A DNA stretch of 6,005 nucleotides from assembly GCA_046714355.1 (NCBI GenBank), contig JBKKAR010000029.1, forward strand, positions 1 through 6,005, in the 5' to 3' direction. How positions within the stretch are numbered: position 1 is the first letter of the stretch; each line of letters starts with the position of its first letter. Below are positions 1 to 6,005 of this stretch, one piece after another. This DNA comes from JACDAN01 sp046714355. GTDB taxonomy: Bacteria; Actinomycetota; Thermoleophilia; Gaiellales; Gaiellaceae. The notes under the pieces were generated by a model. That model searched no databases and was not told where the DNA came from. It saw nothing but the letters and a program-made list of their open reading frames with translations. The position numbers were made by a program, and so were the translations under genes.

Positions 1-837
<837 letters not shown>

Positions 838-839
838 GG

Positions 840-1309
<470 letters not shown>

Positions 1310-1310
<1 letters not shown>

Positions 1311-1681
1311 TACGAGCCCTTCTTGGCGCCGTACTTCGAGCGCCCCTGCTTGCGGTCCGAGACTCCGGCTGTGTCGAGCGCCGCGCGGATGACCTTGTAC
1401 CGGATGCCCGGCAGGTCCTTGACACGGCCGCCGCGGATCAGCACGACTGAGTGCTCCTGCAGGTTGTGACCCTCACCGGGGATGTAGGTCGTGACCTCCA
1501 TCCCGTTCGTCAACCGTACGCGGGCGACCTTGCGCAGAGCCGAGTTCGGCTTCTTCGGTGTGGTCGTGTACACACGCGTGCACACGCCACGCTTCTGCGG
1601 CGCGCCGCGGAGGGCAGGGGTCTTCGTCTTCGACTTGGGCTTGACCCGGCCCTTGCGCACAAGCTGATTGACGGTGGGCAT
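1310..1681 (-). CDS. rpsL: 30S ribosomal protein S12
   Basis: S12 sits at the decoding centre of the 30S subunit and controls accuracy of tRNA selection. The product is 123 residues (E. coli has 124) and opens with the canonical MPTVNQLVRKGR. Conserved blocks include RGVCTRVYTTTPKKPNSALRK (about residues 31-51), YIPGEGHNLQEHS (66-78) and RGGRVKDLPGIRYK (83-96), ending RSKYGAKKGS. Lys43 and Lys88, the positions classically changed in streptomycin resistance, are both wild-type lysine. Asp89, the residue methylthiolated by RimO in E. coli, is present. The ATG at 1681 was chosen over an in-frame start 21 codons upstream because it gives the family N-terminus and has GAAGGG four bases upstream. 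The longer start would also place translation over the leader hairpin. First gene of the str unit; its TAG stop shares a base with the rpsG GTG. Confidence 0.98.
1317..1324 (-). promoter_or_regulatory. Ribosome binding site of rpsG inside the rpsL 3' end
   Basis: AAGAAGGG, encoding part of the Lys-Lys-Gly near the S12 C-terminus, lies six bases before the GTG of rpsG. With the TAGTG stop/start overlap it supports the chosen S7 start and a stop-and-restart mode of initiation. The match to the anti-Shine-Dalgarno is good but not perfect. Confidence 0.6.
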
Positions 1682-1685
1682 GATT

Positions 1686-1691
1686 CCCTTC
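1686..1691 (-). promoter_or_regulatory. Ribosome binding site of rpsL
   Basis: GAAGGG lies four bases before the ATG at 1681. The spacing is a little short, but this is the only purine-rich site near the canonical S12 start, and it argues against the longer in-frame start at 1744. Confidence 0.6.
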
Positions 1692-1713
1692 GAGGCCTTC
1701 CTGACAGGACAAA

Positions 1714-1742
1714 GGTTGGCCGGGCACGTGCCCCTGCCAACC
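1714..1742 (-). promoter_or_regulatory. Stem-loop in the 5' leader of rpsL
   Basis: On the minus strand GGTTGGC (1742-1736) pairs with GCCAACC (1720-1714), a 7-bp base. The apex is the palindromic GGGCACGTGCCC, joined to the base by a small asymmetric bulge. The whole element is about 29 bases and GC-rich. It begins roughly four bases after the transcription start expected from the rpsL promoter, so it would lie at the extreme 5' end of the mRNA. Only TTTGT follows, so it is a poor intrinsic terminator. A 5' stability hairpin or a protein-binding leader is more likely, but the function is inferred. Confidence 0.6.
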
Positions 1743-1752
1743 AAGCCGGAGC

Positions 1753-1781
1753 ATGGTAGCGGAGGCGGGATAGGCCGTCAA
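1753..1781 (-). promoter_or_regulatory. Predicted sigma-70-type promoter for rpsL-rpsG-fusA
   Basis: On the minus strand a -35 box TTGACG (1781-1776) and a -10 box TACCAT (1758-1753) are separated by exactly 17 bases. TTGACG matches 5 of 6 and TACCAT 4 of 6 of the housekeeping consensus. Transcription would begin near 1746, giving a leader of about 65 bases before the rpsL ATG. This lets the str genes be expressed independently of rpoBC, which ends at a terminator on the far side of the cyclase gene. Confidence 0.7.
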
Positions 1782-1783
1782 AC

Positions 1784-1836
1784 GCTTGAAATGGACGAAA
1801 ACCTCCTATCCATAGGGATGGTTTCGACGTTTCAGC
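1784..1836. repeat. Long imperfect inverted repeat between rpsL and the cyclase gene
   Basis: The arms can be paired as TGAAA (1787-1791) with TTTCA (1830-1834), a small internal loop, then CGAAAACC (1796-1803) with GGTTTCG (1820-1826) leaving one bulged A. An apical TCCTA (1804-1808) pairs with TAGGGA (1813-1818), closing a TCCA loop. GC at 1784-1785 can add two further pairs with 1835-1836. The dyad lies immediately upstream of the rpsL -35 box and upstream of the cyclase start. It has no T-tract, so it is not an obvious terminator. It could be an RNA element in a plus-strand leader or a DNA operator; I do not recognise a known motif. Confidence 0.45.
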
Positions 1837-1870
1837 CCATAGCGGGATCGTGGAAAGGCAATTAAGGTGA

Positions 1871-1905
1871 GCCTGGGCCGGGATCAGGCAACTGCGGCGG
1901 CCTGA
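1871..1905 (+). promoter_or_regulatory. Two mutually exclusive small hairpins upstream of the cyclase gene
   Basis: GCCTG at 1871-1875 can pair with CAGGC at 1885-1889, and the same CAGGC, extended to TCAGGC (1884-1889), can instead pair with GCCTGA at 1900-1905. Only one stem can form at a time. This is the kind of switch seen in leader regulation, but stems of 5-6 bp are common in GC-rich DNA and no terminator or occluded ribosome binding site is attached. Confidence 0.25.
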
Positions 1906-1950
1906 GAGAGGGATGGGAACAGAAAAACGGACTGATCAGGGCGTCCTCAG

Positions 1951-3156
1951 ATGAGCGACGCCGCCGGCTGGGTCATCTTCGGAGGCGTCCTCGTCGTGCT
2001 CGCGCTCGTCTTCCTCGTGCTGCTCCTGCGCGAGCGGCGCGCTGCCGACCGGCGTTTTGCGGACGTCATGCAGGAGCTGACGAACCGCATGGACGGGATG
2101 ATGAGAGAGCTCCACACGGCCTTCGACCGGACAACGGAGGACGAGCGCCGCGGCCGGATCCTCGGCGAGCTGGGCGGGTCGATCGACCTCGACGAGGTGA
2201 TGACTCGGGCACTCGAGGCCGCCGGCTCCATCCCGGGCGTCGATGCGGCCCTCGTCGTGCTGCCGGGCCCGACTGGTGAGAAGCCGATCGTCGCCACGAT
2301 GGGGCTCTCCGCCGAGGAGGCCGAGCGCCAGGCGGTCGCCGGGCCACCGGACGGCCGCGAAGCGCGGTCGATGCAGATGTCCTACGAGTACCCGACCGGC
2401 GCCGAGATCGACGACGGGGAGTTGATCAGACATGGGCTGGCGGTTCCGATCCCGGGAGAGGCCGGCCCGATCGGCTTCATGTCGGTCTTCAGCCGCTCGG
2501 CAGCCCACTCGTTCGAGAATGGAGACCGCCAGACGCTCGAGGACCTCGCTGAACGGGCCGGGCCCGCGATCGACAACGCGCGGCGCTTCCGCGAGGCGCG
2601 GCAGATGGCCGACCTCGACGCCCTGACCGGCCTCCACAACCGCCGTTATTTCCACGATACGCTCGGCCGCGAGGTCTCTCGCGCCCACCGTTACGGTCGG
2701 CGGCTCGCGCTCGTGGTCTTCGACCTCGACGACTTCAAGGCGATCAACGACCGCATCGGTCACCTGGCCGGCGATTCCGTGCTCGCCGAGGTCGCAGAGC
2801 GGGTCCGCTCGGTCGTCCGCTCCGCGGACATCGCCTGTCGCGTGGGCGGCGACGAGTTCGGGATCATCCTCCCGGAGTCCACGCTCACCGACGCCGCGCA
2901 GCTCTCGCGGCGGATGCAGCAGGCAGTTTCGTCCCGCCCGATCGGGGACATCGGCAGGCTCAGCTTGTCGGCCGGCGCCGCTGACCTGCGGGCCGAGGAC
3001 GACGGCGCGACGTTCTTCAAGCGCGCCGACGACGCGCTGTACCAGGCCAAAGAAAACGGCAAGGCCGAAGTGGTGGCGGCCTCCTCCACTCCCGACCCGA
3101 ACGGCGCAAATGCGGGGGACGGAACGGGCGGCCGGGCGATCGGCCCCTTCGAATAA
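1951..3156 (+). CDS. Membrane-anchored GAF-GGDEF diguanylate cyclase
   Basis: This 401-residue protein should make cyclic di-GMP from two GTP at the inner face of the membrane. Residues 7-26 form one hydrophobic helix followed by RERRAADRR, which places the rest in the cytoplasm. Residues about 30-65 look helical. About 68-212 resemble a GAF sensor domain (LDEVMTRALEAAG, a central beta-rich core, LAERAGPAIDNARRF), leading through a linker helix into a GGDEF domain at about 220-375. The catalytic domain is intact: DALTGLHNRR (223-232), FDLDDFK with metal-ligand Asp258, the IND...GH..GD segment (265-275) and GGDEF (299-303). RSAD (290-293), exactly five residues before GGDEF, is the product-inhibition I-site. 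No EAL or HD-GYP domain is present. The ATG is the first start after an in-frame TGA at 1933, with a weak AGGG nine bases upstream. The GAF ligand is unknown. It is antisense to all its neighbours and convergent with rpoC. Confidence 0.93.
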   Translation: MSDAAGWVIFGGVLVVLALVFLVLLLRERRAADRRFADVMQELTNRMDGMMRELHTAFDRTTEDERRGRILGELGGSIDLDEVMTRALEAAGSIPGVDAALVVLPGPTGEKPIVATMGLSAEEAERQAVAGPPDGREARSMQMSYEYPTGAEIDDGELIRHGLAVPIPGEAGPIGFMSVFSRSAAHSFENGDRQTLEDLAERAGPAIDNARRFREARQMADLDALTGLHNRRYFHDTLGREVSRAHRYGRRLALVVFDLDDFKAINDRIGHLAGDSVLAEVAERVRSVVRSADIACRVGGDEFGIILPESTLTDAAQLSRRMQQAVSSRPIGDIGRLSLSAGAADLRAEDDGATFFKRADDALYQAKENGKAEVVAASSTPDPNGANAGDGTGGRAIGPFE

Positions 3157-3175
3157 CCGCAACACGCCTCTAGAA

Positions 3176-3210
3176 AGGACAACGGGCGCCTTTTAGGCAC
3201 CCGTTGTCTT
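3176..3210. terminator. Bidirectional intrinsic terminator between the cyclase gene and rpoC
   Basis: ACAACGGGCGCC (3179-3190) and GGCACCCGTTGT (3196-3207) form a 12-position stem around the loop TTTTA, and the flanking G3178-C3208 pair and A/T bases extend it. One position is a C-A mismatch in plus-strand RNA but a G-U wobble in minus-strand RNA, so the stem is continuous for rpoC transcripts. The plus side is followed by CTTAGTTT and the minus side by CCTTTCT, both modest U-tracts. It lies 19 bases after the cyclase stop and 20 bases after the rpoC stop, as expected for a shared terminator of convergent genes. Confidence 0.85.
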
Positions 3211-3230
3211 AGTTTGGATCGGAGGTCGAG

Positions 3231-6005
<2,775 letters not shown>

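Noticed and set aside
1682..1744. N-terminal extension of rpsL by 21 codons
   Set aside because: The extra residues are not part of the S12 family and would be encoded by the leader hairpin. The ATG at 1681 gives the canonical MPTVNQLVRK start with its own ribosome binding site.
1786..1814. Plus-strand promoter for the cyclase using TTGAAA with TATCCA or TCCATA
   Set aside because: The spacing to the better -10 candidate is only 15 bases, and the 17-base candidate matches poorly. No convincing cyclase promoter can be assigned from the sequence.
1810..1849. Near-direct repeat CCATAGGGAT / CCATAGCGGGAT
   Set aside because: Two short copies differing by an inserted base in GC-rich DNA; the first is part of the dyad apex, and there is no third copy to suggest an operator array.
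1668..1865. Small plus-strand open frame of 65 codons extending from inside rpsL across the intergenic region
   Set aside because: It starts antisense to rpsL, crosses the rpsL promoter and leader hairpin, and has no convincing ribosome binding site or recognisable product.
1837..1950. Possible known riboswitch (c-di-GMP-I, TPP or cobalamin) ahead of the cyclase, prompted by strings such as CCTGAGAGAGGG
   Set aside because: The conserved cores of those families are not present in order; the resemblance is limited to short strings.
1936..3165. Open frame of 409 codons on the minus strand, antisense to the cyclase
   Set aside because: A mirror of the GC-rich cyclase gene in another frame. The translation has no coherent domain, whereas the plus strand carries every GGDEF motif.

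Overview
The window looks like ordinary chromosomal core-gene DNA from a GC-rich bacterium. It covers the junction between the RNA polymerase operon (rpoB-rpoC) and the str operon (rpsL-rpsG-fusA). The heavy G/C bias at third codon positions, GTG starts on rpsG and fusA, the actinobacterial style of S12 and S7, and an RpoC trigger loop without the large insertion of E. coli all suggest Actinomycetota. A deep branch such as Thermoleophilia is possible, but that is an impression from protein style and was not tested.

Reading on the minus strand from the right edge: positions 6005 to 3231 hold the last 924 residues of rpoC, whose N-terminal third lies outside the window. Positions 3157-3230 hold a strong hairpin terminator shared by two convergent genes. 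On the plus strand, 1951-3156 encodes a membrane-anchored GAF-GGDEF diguanylate cyclase with intact catalytic and product-inhibition motifs. Positions 1682-1950 are a divergent intergenic region with a near-consensus promoter for rpsL, a leader hairpin directly after its predicted start, a long imperfect dyad, and a pair of mutually exclusive small hairpins upstream of the cyclase. Then, on the minus strand, come rpsL (1681-1310), rpsG (1310-840) and the first 279 codons of fusA (837 to the left edge). These three are tightly packed: rpsL and rpsG overlap by one base, and fusA starts two bases after the rpsG stop.

The minus-strand genes make the catalytic subunit of RNA polymerase and the translation parts S12, S7 and EF-G, and would be expressed with growth. 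The cyclase is the odd member. It is a c-di-GMP signalling enzyme placed antisense between two housekeeping blocks, isolated by its own terminator and its own upstream region. I see no mobile element, CRISPR array, tRNA or rRNA, and no convincing evidence of a new biological system. The items worth a second look are the placement of the cyclase and the structured intergenic region at 1682-1950.
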